From: Cymodocea nodosa | Taxonomy: Eukaryota > Streptophyta > Magnoliopsida > Alismatales > Cymodoceaceae | Length of the DNA: 64,000 nt | Assembly: GCA_036874045.1 (NCBI GenBank) | Contig: CM072336.1 | Location: 7,840,501 to 7,904,500, forward strand | Reading direction: 5' to 3' | Shown here: positions 49,901 through 59,000 of the stretch, piece after piece | Layout of the letters: each line of letters starts with the position of its first letter | How positions within the stretch are numbered: the stretch's first letter is position 1 | Notes under the pieces: generated by a model | The model's database searches: none | Seen by the model: the letters and a program-made list of their open reading frames with translations, nothing else | What the model was told of the DNA's origin: nothing | Position numbers and translations under genes: made by a program

Positions 49901-52152
49901 AGTTCTGCTAGATTGCGAGATAGTGCCCCTACAACAGCACCTAGGCCCTAAAATAACAAAAATAAAATAACTATGTATTTTAAATGTTTAGAGATTTTAA
50001 GATAAATTATTGAAAACAAGAAAAGTTATTATCAACCAATCCTCTATCTGTATATCAAATGAGAAATCATAAAAAAATTCCATGCATGTTAAAAAGATGT
50101 TTATTAAGATGGTTTATTGGGTTTCTCATCACTGTCACTATTTTTACTGAAGAACAATCAAGAGAAATGCATGATAGAAGAAAAAGATTACCACATGCTT
50201 GAGCACTTGTTGTAGCTGAGAATAAGGATGATTTGATCGAGTTGTCAAATAGTGATCAGTAAATCTGTAGCCAAATCGTTTATCAAACTTCTTTAATATT
50301 TTACGAACACCAGTTGCATTCATATCAACAAATTTCAGAAGCTTTAGAAGATCTAATCCAACTTGTCTATATGCTTCTCGTAGAAAGTTGATTTGTGATA
50401 TATCAGGTTGTTCTACAAGTGCTGCATGTTGTTCTCCTAACTGCTTGATCCAGGTAGCAATATGTCCTTGCTGTGCCAACAGGAAAAGGACAATCTTCTC
50501 TATCTGAAAAGATAGCACAAGATATGCTTAGATGTAGTAAGCTTCATCAAAGCAAGAAATAGCAACAATTTTTATCATTGGATTCTATTATCAAAAAAAT
50601 ATTCTTAAAAATGAAATTAATTAATAATTTGATGAAAATAATAAGATATTGTAAGATAATAGATGGTTAGCTTCATCCCAATAACCACTTTGTTTCTTTT
50701 AGAACTTCTAAAGAATGACAAGAAATATAGATTGGCATATCAATCATGAAGGTGGTGATATTCCCATTGATTTCTACCTTAATTAATTAATAATTTGATG
50801 AAAATAATAAGATATTGTAAGATAATAAATGGTTAGCATTATCCCAATAACCACTTTGTTTCTTTTAAACTTCTAAAGAACGACGAGAAATATAGACTGG
50901 TGCATTAATCATATAGACTAGCATATTAATCATGACGGTGGTGATATTTCCATTGATTCCTACCGTAATTTGTAGACACCTATATTAGTCATGTGGTACA
51001 CAAAGGCACTGACCATGCTCTATGTATTGAAGGCAAAGGTGAAAGGAGGGTGAGACCACAAGGTATCATAGAGAGGACAACAAGGTGGTAGCAGGAGGCA
51101 GTGATGCAAGTAAGAGGAAGCAACAGGGTAGGGGCATTGACGATAGTAGGTGGTGATGGCAACAAGAGAAGGTGGCAATGATGACAACAGTGAGAAGAGA
51201 TGGAAATAGTGACAATGGGAGAAGGCGGAGGAGATTACAAGAGTGGAAACAGGGGAAGGAAGAGGAAGAAGCAAAGAAGGTCCTAACAGAAAAACACCCT
51301 GTGTGTACCTATAGTATTTGCTAACATGGATGAAAAATCCCATTTTAAAGGTTCATAACATGAATTTCCTAAATGCAAGTAGTCTTAAAGATACTAATAT
51401 ATTTTCCATTTCTTATTAATGATTGATTGTCATTACCTAGAAGTGAAATCCCATCTATGAATTAGTAGATATTTTAGTTCAAAGAAAAAAAGAAACTCCA
51501 TCTATGAATTGTACAAAAATGAAGCACCCACCAAGATCAGAATTATAGATCAAAGAGTGCATAAAGAGCAAACAACTATATCAGTAAAAAGGCACATGAG
51601 GTTTCCCTCGTGAATCTAAGAATAAAAACATTTCTGGACATGAGCGAGACTGATAATTAAGAAAACTTTTGGAGGAAAATGATTCTGAAATAAAAAATCA
51701 AAAACATAATTGAACTGAGAACATATTACCTGTGGAAGATATGGACATGAGATTGGTTGTTCAAAACTTGTTATCAAGTAGAATATTATAAAAAGGACAA
51801 AAAAAACATTCTAAGAGAAATTTGTGATAATATCATAGAACAAACATAACCAATAGCAAATTGAGAAAAGCATCCCGGAAAGCTATATGACAATCAACAG
51901 TATGGCCATAAATTACAGCAAGGTGGCTCTACTAAAAAAATGTAGCAAAGACAAAGTTGTTTAGAAAGAGGATACTAATTGTCAACATGTACTTGGGATA
52001 AACCTTCCATTACCCAGATCTTAAGACAAACCTGATCATCAAGCATCCTTGAAAACTCTTTGAGCACTTGCCGTCGATCTTGTAAACCAGCCTTGAGCAT
52101 TTGTTCATACTGGTTGACTTTCTTCTTCATTAACTTGTAGTTAATATAATAG
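13724..52152 (-). CDS. PHT5: SPX-MFS vacuolar phosphate transporter (PHT5/VPT family), first exon not found
   Basis: Tonoplast phosphate transporter: an N-terminal SPX domain senses inositol pyrophosphates and an MFS domain moves phosphate into the vacuole. Exons: 52032-52152, 50192-50503, 49843-49947, 49313-49755, 48375-48667, 39684-39901, 38563-38753, 14184-14317 and 13724-13962. All junctions are GT/AG and in phase, giving 684 residues; with the usual 18 or so first-exon residues this equals the family length of about 700. Landmarks are [12 protein letters not shown] and [14 protein letters not shown] (SPX basic ligand surface), [18 protein letters not shown] and [16 protein letters not shown] (MFS), an acidic loop [16 protein letters not shown], and C-terminus TYNSLF. 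The frame is intact, so the gene looks functional. The first coding exon (MVxFGK...) was not seen. The 24.2-kb and 8.5-kb introns are filled with transposons. Confidence 0.95.
14184..14317 (-). CDS. PHT5: SPX-MFS exon H
   Basis: 134 bases between acceptor CTGCAG and donor GTAAAAAT. Encodes [20 protein letters not shown] and [18 protein letters not shown]. The first base completes the split Arg codon of exon G, which proves the phase across the 24-kb intron. Confidence 0.95.
14318..15374. other. Start of the 24-kb intron, unassigned
   Basis: AT-rich intron sequence without a recognised element. It contains a perfect TA microsatellite at about 14,607-14,632. Confidence 0.5.
15375..15530 (+). 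repeat. LTR of short-LTR family, copy A
   Basis: Starts TGTTAAAG and ends TTTTAACA. It shares with copies B and C the sequence GTTTAGTCCTACATTGG or variants, a TATAGAGAGGCCTTTAT-like block, and TAATCAATTAACAA. Confidence 0.65.
15750..15850 (+). repeat. C-rich low-complexity tract
   Basis: Runs of C broken by single T (about 15,771-15,798). Part of the C-rich leader of the retroelement; it explains the proline-rich open frame here, which is not a gene. Confidence 0.7.
16500..22780 (-). mobile_element. L1-type LINE A, with C-terminal RNase H (degraded)
   Basis: A nearly full-length plant L1 on the minus strand. In its reading order: ORF1 N-terminal (DUF4283-like) remnants (about 22,500-22,000), a CCHC zinc knuckle [14 protein letters not shown] near 21,780-21,820, ORF2 endonuclease with [12 protein letters not shown] near 20,690, reverse transcriptase from about 19,830 with [12 protein letters not shown] and [12 protein letters not shown] near 19,090, zf-RVT near 18,050-17,750, and RNase H from about 17,620 ([17 protein letters not shown], later [14 protein letters not shown]). 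The catalytic YADD reads YADY, so ORF2 is dead; many stops and frameshifts elsewhere. Exact ends are uncertain; A-rich minus-strand runs near 16,830 and 16,480 are both possible tails. Confidence 0.85.
23242..23397 (+). repeat. LTR of short-LTR family, copy B
   Basis: Same length (156 bp) as copy A and aligned throughout; preceded by TTGCAAGTTGGATGCCCCAA and a purine-rich stretch, like the 3' end of a copia-type element. Copy C at 37,327 has the homologous TTGCAAACTAAATGCTCTAA upstream. Confidence 0.65.
23560..23750 (+). mobile_element. RTE-type LINE 3' tail
   Basis: Encodes [20 protein letters not shown] and [15 protein letters not shown], the end of plant RTE ORF2 (consensus GRPKKTW...DLK...D+..WR..IH), followed by a TTG-like repeat near 23,735. 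About 190 bp; a 5'-truncated, dead copy. Confidence 0.75.
24057..25600 (+). mobile_element. Copia fragment with gag (fossil)
   Basis: A short LTR-like segment (24057-24151, TGTT to CCCACA) is followed by a C-rich leader, a gag domain ([16 protein letters not shown] near 24,735) and a CCHC zinc knuckle [13 protein letters not shown] near 25,355. No integrase or reverse transcriptase follows. Gag and leader resemble those at 57,808-59,000, so the two may be one family. Broken, with several interruptions; pol and the 3' LTR are absent. Confidence 0.65.
25601..26739. other. Intron sequence with low-complexity tracts
   Basis: Contains an AAAGTTGTAGCAACAA-like imperfect repeat (about 25,620-25,760) and a T/C-rich tract (about 25,905-26,110). 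Near 26,709-26,725 the minus strand reads TGAAATTAGAGC, close to a copia primer binding site, so a minus-strand copia 5' end is possible but not supported by a second LTR. Confidence 0.35.
27406..27586 (+). repeat. 5' LTR of copia 2
   Basis: 181 bp, from TGTTAAATG to TTTTCTACT, ending directly at the primer binding site. Contains a long CTT/TTC tract. The start is fixed by the aagtt duplication and the end by the shared TCTACT and the adjoining binding site. Confidence 0.85.
32237..32316 (+). repeat. 3' LTR of copia 2 (short)
   Basis: Preceded by a purine tract AAAGGAGATG. Shares the CTT-rich block and AGACATATTTTCTACT end with the 5' LTR and is followed by aagtt. Confidence 0.8.
37010..37326 (+). 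mobile_element. Internal tail of a short-LTR family element
   Basis: AT-rich sequence with CTA/TTA-type short repeats between the end of LINE B and LTR copy C. Its last 40 bases align with those before LTR copy B and end in the purine-rich TTGAAAGGAAG. Its 5' partner was not found. Confidence 0.4.
37327..37483 (+). repeat. LTR of short-LTR family, copy C
   Basis: About 157 bp, from TGTTAAAGG to TTTGTTTTCAA. Aligns with copies A and B, including GTTTAGTTTTACATT and the TATATATAGGCCTTATATT block. The right end is approximate. Confidence 0.6.
37484..38562. other. Intron sequence next to exon G
   Basis: AT-rich, no gene. The only repeat seen is the word CATGTTGGTGGTGGCATATT occurring twice near 38,251 and 38,280. 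Confidence 0.5.
38563..38753 (-). CDS. PHT5: SPX-MFS exon G, later MFS helices
   Basis: 191 bases between acceptor GACAG and donor GTAAGG. Starts [20 protein letters not shown] and ends [11 protein letters not shown] plus two bases of an Arg codon that is completed 24 kb away at 14317. Confidence 0.95.
38754..39683. other. SPX-MFS intron F-G
   Basis: 930 bp of AT-rich intron; no coding, repeat or RNA signal recognised. Confidence 0.6.
39684..39901 (-). CDS. PHT5: SPX-MFS exon F, central acidic loop
   Basis: 218 bases between acceptor TATTTAG and donor GTTAGA. Encodes a variable loop with [20 protein letters not shown] followed by [16 protein letters not shown], which matches the conserved [11 protein letters not shown] of the family. 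The intron to exon E is 8.5 kb. Confidence 0.93.
40144..40309 (+). repeat. 83-bp tandem duplication
   Basis: Two adjacent copies starting CCATATAACAGGATTAAGGT at 40144 and 40227 and ending TTCAAGAAAA. They differ at about ten positions, so the duplication is not recent. Confidence 0.85.
40361..40384. repeat. Perfect 10-bp-stem hairpin
   Basis: CTCTAGGTGT, loop TTTC, ACACCTAGAG. A second, looser palindrome GGTGTTTTAACACC lies near 40,527, and CCTGG(T/C)GGGTTTTTTAT occurs beside each. Possibly ends of a small foldback or MITE-like element. Confidence 0.6.
41425..41643 (+). repeat. 5' LTR of copia 3
   Basis: Starts TAATGATGTG and ends TTCTTCTATA, immediately followed by the primer binding site. 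Start and end are fixed by identity with the 3' LTR and by the acaat flanks. Confidence 0.88.
46392..46604 (+). repeat. 3' LTR of copia 3
   Basis: Same TAATGATGTG start and TTCTTCTATA end as the 5' copy; shorter mainly by one 6-bp difference in a CTTTCC tract. Preceded by purine-rich CAAGAGG. Confidence 0.88.
46610..48374. other. SPX-MFS intron E-F, right part
   Basis: Non-coding; contains a CAACTCC/CCTACAGCAGC-like C-rich stretch near 47,440-47,600, like a retrotransposon leader, and the short duplication listed next. No domain recognised. Confidence 0.4.
47764..47935 (+). repeat. Imperfect tandem repeat
   Basis: Two copies of TGGC(T/C)TGATTTTTCTACCATAACTGAT... through CTC(A/G)ATTATTTATT, starting near 47,766 and 47,871. 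About 75% alike by eye. Confidence 0.6.
48375..48667 (-). CDS. PHT5: SPX-MFS exon E, MFS middle
   Basis: 293 bases between acceptor TGCAG and donor GTGAATTT. Holds [20 protein letters not shown] and [20 protein letters not shown], hallmark blocks of the family, then [20 protein letters not shown] and the start of the cytosolic loop. Confidence 0.95.
48668..49312. other. SPX-MFS intron D-E
   Basis: 645 bp, AT-rich, no repeat or gene recognised. Confidence 0.6.
49313..49755 (-). CDS. PHT5: SPX-MFS exon D, first MFS helices
   Basis: 443 bases between acceptor CTGCAG and donor GTACTG. Encodes [20 protein letters not shown], a Glu-rich loop, then membrane segments including [20 protein letters not shown] and [17 protein letters not shown]. 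It ends in a split Gly codon. Confidence 0.95.
49843..49947 (-). CDS. PHT5: SPX-MFS exon C, SPX-MFS linker
   Basis: 35 codons between acceptor TTTTAG and donor [26 protein letters not shown] then [15 protein letters not shown]. Matches the GAVVGAISRNLHEL region of Arabidopsis PHT5;1. It contains no long open frame of its own start and was found by homology and phase. Confidence 0.93.
50192..50503 (-). CDS. PHT5: SPX-MFS exon B, rest of SPX domain
   Basis: 104 codons between acceptor TTTTCAG and donor GTAATC. Contains LEQPDIS-type [35 protein letters not shown] and [11 protein letters not shown], the conserved basic helix of SPX domains. Confidence 0.95.
50504..52031. other. SPX-MFS intron A-B
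   Basis: 1.5-kb intron. It carries a tandem duplication (50,615-50,970) and a purine-rich stretch (about 51,040-51,290) whose minus-strand open frame is Ser/Leu/Pro-rich low complexity, not a gene. Confidence 0.55.
50615..50970 (+). repeat. 166-bp tandem duplication
   Basis: Copies begin AATTAATTAATAATTTGATG at 50615 and 50781 and share TGGTTAGC(T/A)T(C/T)ATCCCAATAA and GGTGGTGATATT. The second copy has a further internal insertion near 50,910. Confidence 0.85.
52032..52152 (-). CDS. PHT5: SPX-MFS exon A (coding exon 2), SPX domain start
   Basis: 121 bases between acceptor TTTCAG and donor GTTTGTC. One base completes a Gly codon from the missing first exon, then [20 protein letters not shown] and, at its end, [10 protein letters not shown]. 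The Tyr and Lys residues of this helix contribute to inositol pyrophosphate binding in SPX domains. Confidence 0.93.
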
Positions 52153-52330
52153 CTGAAATTAACCAAATAGAAATATAGCATGATGTATTTGAGAGAATAA
52201 TTTCATAGGTAAAAATTCTATATCGAATCAGATTACAAGACCAGAAGACCAAAGTAAAGGTAAACACATTGGAGGGGTTTGTGCCTCTAAAATTAGTGGA
52301 AAAGAAAACAATGGGAAATGAATTTCATTG

Positions 52331-52496
52331 TGTGAAGAGAAAACCCTAGGCGAAGGAGAGGAGTTTGGGAGAAAAGTGTAAAAGTTATCACTAATGAAGG
52401 AAGAGTTACAATATATATATGACCAAATTAAACGGATCCTAAATAGATCCTTAACTAGATCTTAGTCCTAACCACATTAACTTCTACTGTCTCACA
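52331..52496 (-). repeat. 3' LTR of copia 4
   Basis: 166 bp with the palindromic TG...CA ends; shares TAAAAGTTATCACTA and GAAGGAAGAGTTACAATATA with 56892-57057. Confidence 0.88.
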
Positions 52497-55400
52497 CTCT
52501 CCCTTAAGCTAGTAAGTAAATATTTATCATTCCCAACTTGTTACAAATATCACCAAATGTATTACTATCCAAAGCTTTTGTAAGAACATCAACGAACCCC
52601 TCAGACGATAGAGTGAACAACATATAAATGATGTCTTTGACTATTAGATCTCGAATGTAGTGACAATCTATTTCAATGTGCTAAATACACTCATGAAACA
52701 TCTCATTTTTTACAATGTAGATAGTTGTCTAATTATCACAATACATTTGCATGGGTAGTTGAATCTTCAACCCAAGTTCTTGAAGAAGTGACCTCAACTA
52801 CATCATCCCACATCATGTTTCTCTCATGGCCCTATACTCTAACTCTATACTTGAGCAAGACACAACATTCTGTTTCTTGCTCCTTCAAGAGACTAGATTT
52901 CCCTCCTATGTAAGTGAGATACCTAGATGTTGACAAAATCAACATCAAAAAAGGCTTCTATCCTCAAGTGACCATTACATCTATACAGAAGCCATTTTTC
53001 CAGGTGTTTTCTTAATGTAGATCAGGAACCTATATGCTCCTATCCAATGCACTTGTTGAGGTTTGTATATAAATTGACTTAGAAGTCCTACACTATAGGT
53101 AATGTCAAGTCTGATGACTATAAGATAAATAAGTTTGCCTACAAGTCTTTGATATTGTGCTGAATCTTCAAGTTCTTTAGAGGAGTCATCCTATCTTCAA
53201 GTTTGCAACCAAAGTGTCCTATTTCTGCTAGAAGATCTAGTGCATATTTCCTTTAAAACAATACAATTTTATCTTTCAAGTAAACAAACTCAATACCAAG
53301 AAAGTACCTCAAGTGTCGCATATCTTTTGTTTGAAAAACAATGGCCACGTAATCCTTAGTTTTAATAATGTCATCACAATCACTTCCCATTAAGAGAATA
53401 TCATCTACATATACTACTAGTATAACAAGTCCCCAATCTTTTTGGTGTATAAAGATTGAGTGATCCACTAATCCACCTATGAAAATAGCTTGATTAAATT
53501 TTTCAAACCTTACTTGCAGACTATTTTAGGCTATAGATCACCTTTTGCAACTTGCACACTTGATTCTCCCACTAAACAACATAGTTTAATGGTTGTTCCA
53601 TGTAAACTTTATCTAAAAGATTTCCATAGAGGAATGCATGTTTGACATCAAGCTAATGTAGCTTCCAACCTTGGTTCACAATTAGTGAGAGGACAACATG
53701 AATTGAGTTCAATTGGACAATTGGTGATAATGTTTCAATATAGTCAATGTCATACTCTTGAGTAAAGGCTCGAACAATGAGTCTAGCTTTGTATCAATCA
53801 ATAGATCCATCTAATTGATATTTGATAGTAAATACTCACTTGCAAGAGATAGCATTAGCTTCTATAGGATAGGAAACTAGTTCCCACATACCACAAGACT
53901 ACAAAGCATCTATCTCAACATCTATAGCATCTTTCTAATGTGTTAGTTGTAGTATCTCCTGATATGTCCTTAGAAGTGACTCATTCTATATACTAAGTGC
54001 AAGATTTCTACAGGAGGAGGTTAAATGTTCGTAGCCTATATAATAGACAATGGGATACTATGTACAAGAACAAATACCTTTGCAAAGATTAATTGAAGGT
54101 TCATTAGTGGGAGCCATCAGATTTGCATCAAGGAGCTCGATGTTGGGTGTTTGAGGCCACCGGATGAGGTCTCCTTCGTCAAGAGTACACCTACAATGGC
54201 TATAAAGCTATCTCACTATCAACATAAGCTAAGTCTTTGTGGCTCTCACCAATAGAATCCCTAGTAGTACTTTTAGGTGACTCAAGAGGAATGACCACAA
54301 GTATAGGAACAATAATGGACTGATCAGAGAGAGGACTCTCAGAAAAATAGCTTTGGCCTTCAACAAAGGTAACATCAACAAAGATATAGTAACGTCTAGT
54401 GGGAGGATAATAACACCTATATCTCTTTTAAGTCCTAGAGTATCCAACAAATACACATTTAATTGCCCTAACATCAAACTTGCCTAAACCAAACTTAAGA
54501 TCCTAAACATAAGCAACACACCCAAAAACATGAGAGGTTAACTTAAACAGTTCCCATTCAAGATACAAACAGTGTAAAAGGACCTCACCCCTGAAAGGTG
54601 TAGAAAGCATCCGATTAATTAGATATACAACAGTAAGAACTATTTCAAATAAAAGGTATATAAGAACCTTCATTTAGAAAAGCAGAGTTCAAGTAATGAC
54701 AAGGAAATGATGTTTTCTCTCAACCACCTCATTTTGTTAAGAGATGTGAGGGCAAGTAATCTATTAGATGGTCTCCTATGAAGCATAAAATTGTTGAAAG
54801 AATGTATTAATGAACTCCAAGGCATTATCAATACGCAAACATTTTGGAGTCACAGCAAACTAAGTTTTGATTTAATTAAAGTAATTTTTGACAACAAACA
54901 ATATTTTGATAATCTTTCAAGAAATACACCTAACAAATTCTAAAAAAATCATCAACAATCACAAGATAGTAGTGATGACCTTCACAAGAAGTAACACGAC
55001 TCAAAACCTAAACATCGTAGTGCACAATATCAAACATGTCATGATTGATGGTAAGTTTAATACACGAAAGGGTTGACCTACCATACTTTCCTAATTGACA
55101 TGACTCATAAGTAAACTTAGGGATAGTGACCAATGGTAAAGCCTAGAGAATTTTCTACATGGACGAATGACCTAGCTGGTAATGTCATAGAAGAGGTGAC
55201 TTAAAAGTTGAAAATAGGTGAGCAATCAATCCACAAGTGTATCTTGAACTAAGATGTATTCTTCAATGCTCCTTTTATGGCCCAAACCAATCCTCGTCCA
55301 TGTGATTAAATCTTGAAAAATACAGTGAAATGAAAGAAGGCTACACAACAAGATAGTTAGATAATGATGACACTAATAGATAGAAGATTGATTGAAAGAT

Positions 55401-56891
55401 CAAAAACCTAAAATGTGTGATCAAAGCAAAGATTGAGTGTAGCTTGAATAGTGTTAACCCCCAAAATTTGACATAATACTATCTACAATAGGTGGTGGCC
55501 ATTAATGACAATCACAGTGCAAAGGCTAGACAATTGTTTTAAAAGTGAGAGAAGACTAGCACAACATGTCATATGTTAGGATGCATCTAAGTTAACTATC
55601 TAAAAACTATTGTTCCTTAACTACCATAGTCATTTCTATACCTGAGGTGGATGTCAAAGTAGTTGTAGTAAAGAGGTAGAGGTTTGTGATTGTATAAGCT
55701 TGTTGTACTCTGCTTATGAGATAGTCATAGTAGAAGATCTAGGGCTTGTAGTAGATACATCATGAAGTTTAAGTGTTTCAGTTGTCACACGAGTCCATAC
55801 AGATTTTTCATATTTCTTCCGACACTTGTCAAGTCATAATATGGACACAGAACTCTTCCTTTTCCCAAAGCTAGAATCTGTATTACTTCCTTTCCTATAA
55901 TATTTTCCCTAAACAACTAGTGTTGAGACTTTCATTGTAAGCAAGGTGTCTACCTTAGAAACCCTAAGTATTCAAGCAAAAACAATCCCTAAATCAAGAG
56001 TAGTCTCCCAGCCCAAGAGTTATCCCCTAACCTGTGAGACAAGATTTGCTAGTAACTCAAAAAGAAATACTACCACTTGTAGATCATTCTGATACTAGCA
56101 TAGGATAATAGGATTAGTGGTAAACAACTAATAGGTGTCAAGTTTTTCAAATAGTGTCCGAATGTTTTCATAGTACTTTTAGATGGTCTAATTAGTCAAT
56201 CGTAATGAGAAAATCTATTCAAAAATCTCATACACTCAGAGGATGTTCTTTTCTTTGGCATACATCTATTTAAGTGTCTCCTAGATTGCTTTTACAGTCT
56301 GCAACATCATAACGCTTTTTGCAACACTCGATTCCATGTTGTTCTCTAATCAAGTAATCACAATTGAATCATCTACAAACTAGTCATCATAGTTTGCATC
56401 CTTGATCTCCAATGGTGGATAGGTCCAATGTTTACTTTTCTTTTGAGTAGCAATAAAGGTAAAAAAACTCTTAGACCACATTAGATAGTTCTTCTCATTC
56501 AATTTTACATTAGTACTAGAAAGCTATTTAATAGCTGAATCACGTTGAGCTATTGTCATCAATGTAAACAATTCACAAATCCACTTATAAATCACAAAAA
56601 ACAAACCTCACATGAGTTGCAAGGTAGACAAACAATGGAGTTCAGCAACCGTACATCTACAAGACAACCCTCATGCAAGTTGTAGGGAGGAGACGACATT
56701 CACCGGCCATTGTTCACATCAATCTCACGAAAGCTACCTACCTTGAGCAAGAGTCTACACTCACACATGTACCCCTCCCACAAATGTTTGACCAAGAAGA
56801 GGGGGTGGCAACCAACGATGCCAACAACCTTCTCAATCGAATGGTTGCTTGTACGAGGAGTCACAAGAATCTCTCCCTAGCTTTAATACCA

Positions 56892-57057
56892 TGTGAAGAG
56901 AAATCCCTAGGAGAAGGAAAGGAATTTGGGAGAAAAGAATAAAAGTTATCACTAGTGAAGGAAGAGTTACAATATATATATGACCAGGTTAAACGAATCT
57001 TAAATGGATCTTAAACTGGATCTTAATCCTAAATACATTAACTTCTACTTTCTCACA
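56892..57057 (-). repeat. 5' LTR of copia 4
   Basis: Same length as its partner, with the primer binding site directly inside. On the minus strand TATATATATTG is the likely TATA region. Confidence 0.88.
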
Positions 57058-57807
57058 CATCCAAATAAAGGTGTTTGCGCATGTAGCAATGATAGAAAAT
57101 ATATTCTCATCATTTCTAGTCATATAAAAGTCCAATAAAAATAATATTCTCATCTCGATAGGTTAGAAATGATGGAATCTATTTTACGCTCTTCCCCCAC
57201 AACATGCATATGCCTAATACCACTTTGAAAAACTAAAATAAAACAATAAAAAATAAGAAAAATAAAAAAGAAAAAGAAAATTCTCACACATGTTGGTTAA
57301 TATATGTTTATTGTTATTAATAAATTTGAATATTTAAAAAAAAGGTAATTATTATTTTCAAATATAAAAATAATTATGTGGAAGTTAAGGCTAATCACAT
57401 TAATATCTAAGTTAATTTAAATTTCACAATTAAAGTTGAATGTTTAATTTTATTTCAAAGTGTTACAACATTTTGTACTATATTTGATTAATTTATTTTA
57501 CTTTTATTAAAATCTCTTTATATGAAAATAATTATTATTTTCAAATATAAAATTACATAAAAAGAAATTATTATTTCAAATTTAACATAGAAATTAAGGT
57601 TAATCACATTAATATACAAATTAATTCAGATTTTATTCTTTCAATTCTTATAAATTCTCACACCTATACAAGCACCTGAACTTTAGCTTTTGTCACTTTT
57701 CAACATGTGTACAAACATCTATAAAAAATAGTATTTTCACACCATTTACATTTCCCATGAATTCCAAACTTACCACCATTTCCGGTGGCACGAGCAAACC
57801 CATTATA
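57058..57807. other. AT-rich spacer with a direct repeat
   Basis: Two copies of AATTATTATTTTCAAATATA followed by TTAAGG(C/T)TAATCACATTAATAT, starting near 57,347 and 57,528 (about 180-bp period). No gene. Confidence 0.5.
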
Positions 57808-57965
57808 TGTTAATATGATAGTAAAATAAAGAATGACTGGCAAGAGAACAATAAAGTAGTTTGTGAGTGTTTAATCCATTTACATTGGATTCATTACTCA
57901 CTCTATAATTTGTAGTTGTTTTTTCCAATCAATAATCAATCACCAGTTTTCCTCCTAGTCTCACA
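57808..57965 (+). repeat. 5' LTR of the 57.8-kb copia
   Basis: About 158 bp, placed by TGTT...CACA ends and the adjoining primer binding site. The second LTR is not in the window, so the left end rests on the TG alone. Confidence 0.65.
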
Positions 57966-59000
57966 TGGTACCAGAGCCCAAGTAAAAACCCTACTTCTGC
58001 CACCACCACCACCACCACCATCCTCCTCCTTAAGTGCCACTGTAGACCCACTTCCTCCTTCACCGCTGTCAGCTTCAGCTGCATCACCAGGATCTGTCGT
58101 CTCCTCCCTCCTCTGTCACATCCCATGGCCACCAGCACCTTCCAGGCCTTGAAAGACTGCTGACGGTCACCTGCCAATTGCTGGTCCTCCAAGGGCCAGC
58201 TGACACTCTGCAGTCCCTTCCAGGGCAGTTTTTTTCTCCTTCTACTGCCACTGGATGTCCTGAAGGTGCTTTTTATTTCACTGTTCTTCTTGCTCAGCCC
58301 TAGACAAGGCTGAGTTCCCGCTGCTACTGACTCCCCAAGTTTTAGAGGTCAGCTATCTCAGCCACTGACTGCAGTCTGGACTGATTCTGCACATATTTCA
58401 GATCTGTCATCTTAAGCTTCTGGACTGCTTTTTAGAAATTTTCAATGGCTGCTAAGGCTCCACCGTCAAGAATTTCACCAGCACTTCAGAAAAACTCAAT
58501 GCAAAAAACTTTTTACCCTGATCCCAGAGCTTTCAGACATTTTTTACTACCCAAAGGAAAGTGAAACATCTCACCAAACCACCTTTAAATTTGAAGAGCT
58601 ATAGATATGATGATTAGAATGCAAATGATATATAGCTGTTGTGACCTGGTTCAAAAATAGAATGGATCCTAATGTGACATATGAAGTGATGATTTTGCAA
58701 CCAGCCAAGAAAATTTGGGACATTTTAAAACAGATATATGGCCACAACAAGAAAATTCAGGTGTATGAGATTTATGAGCAAATTTTCACCCTACATATCA
58801 CTGATCAATTTGTTCAAGAGCATGTCGTCACTCTACAGTCCATATTTGAGGAACAGGAAATGCGTAAGTCTATCACTTCTAATGTTACCACCAAAGATTC
58901 AAATGTGAATAGCATATCAAAAATTGGTTCTATGGAAAAAGAAAACAAATCTAGGATGAGAATTGTATTAATAGAAACGCAATATTTTTACAAAACCAGC
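57808..59000 (+). mobile_element. Copia 5' end with LTR, binding site and gag (fossil)
   Basis: LTR 57808-57965 (TGTTAATATG to CTCACA) is followed at once by the primer binding site TGGTACCAGAGC (57966-57977), a CCA-rich leader, and a gag domain (WFKNRMDPNVTYEVMI near 58,645, IYGHNKKIQVYEIYEQ near 58,735). Sequence changes to AT-rich DNA near 59,000, with no pol or 3' LTR in the window. Broken, few interruptions in the part that remains. Confidence 0.8.

Larger units (their letters stand above)
52331..57057 (-). mobile_element. Ty1/copia retrotransposon 4 (fossil)
   Basis: A two-LTR copia on the minus strand inside the intron upstream of SPX-MFS exon A. LTRs are 52331-52496 and 56892-57057, both 166 bp, TGTGAAGAG to TCTCACA. 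The primer binding site (minus TGGTATTAAAGC, 56880-56891) abuts the right LTR, and the purine tract (minus AGCTTAAGGGAGAG) abuts the left. Reverse transcriptase is recognised by LVILVVYVDDILLMGSD near 53,400; integrase- and gag-like remnants lie to its right. LTRs differ by about 20 of 166 (12%) by eye. Flanking 5-mers cattg and catcc match only in part. Heavily broken, more than ten interruptions. Confidence 0.9.

Noticed and set aside
51020-51343. 107-codon minus-strand open frame in an SPX-MFS intron
   Set aside because: Low-complexity Leu/Ser/Pro composition from a purine-rich tract; no homologue recognised and the host frame is complete without it.
57770-57800. Minus-strand ATG with a GTAAGT donor, as a possible first exon of the SPX-MFS gene
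   Set aside because: It encodes MGLLVPPEMV, unlike the MVxFGK start of the family, and does not supply the needed split Gly in context.
57916-58152. Pro/Ser-rich 78-codon open frame
   Set aside because: Overlaps the LTR, primer binding site and CCA-rich leader of a copia element.
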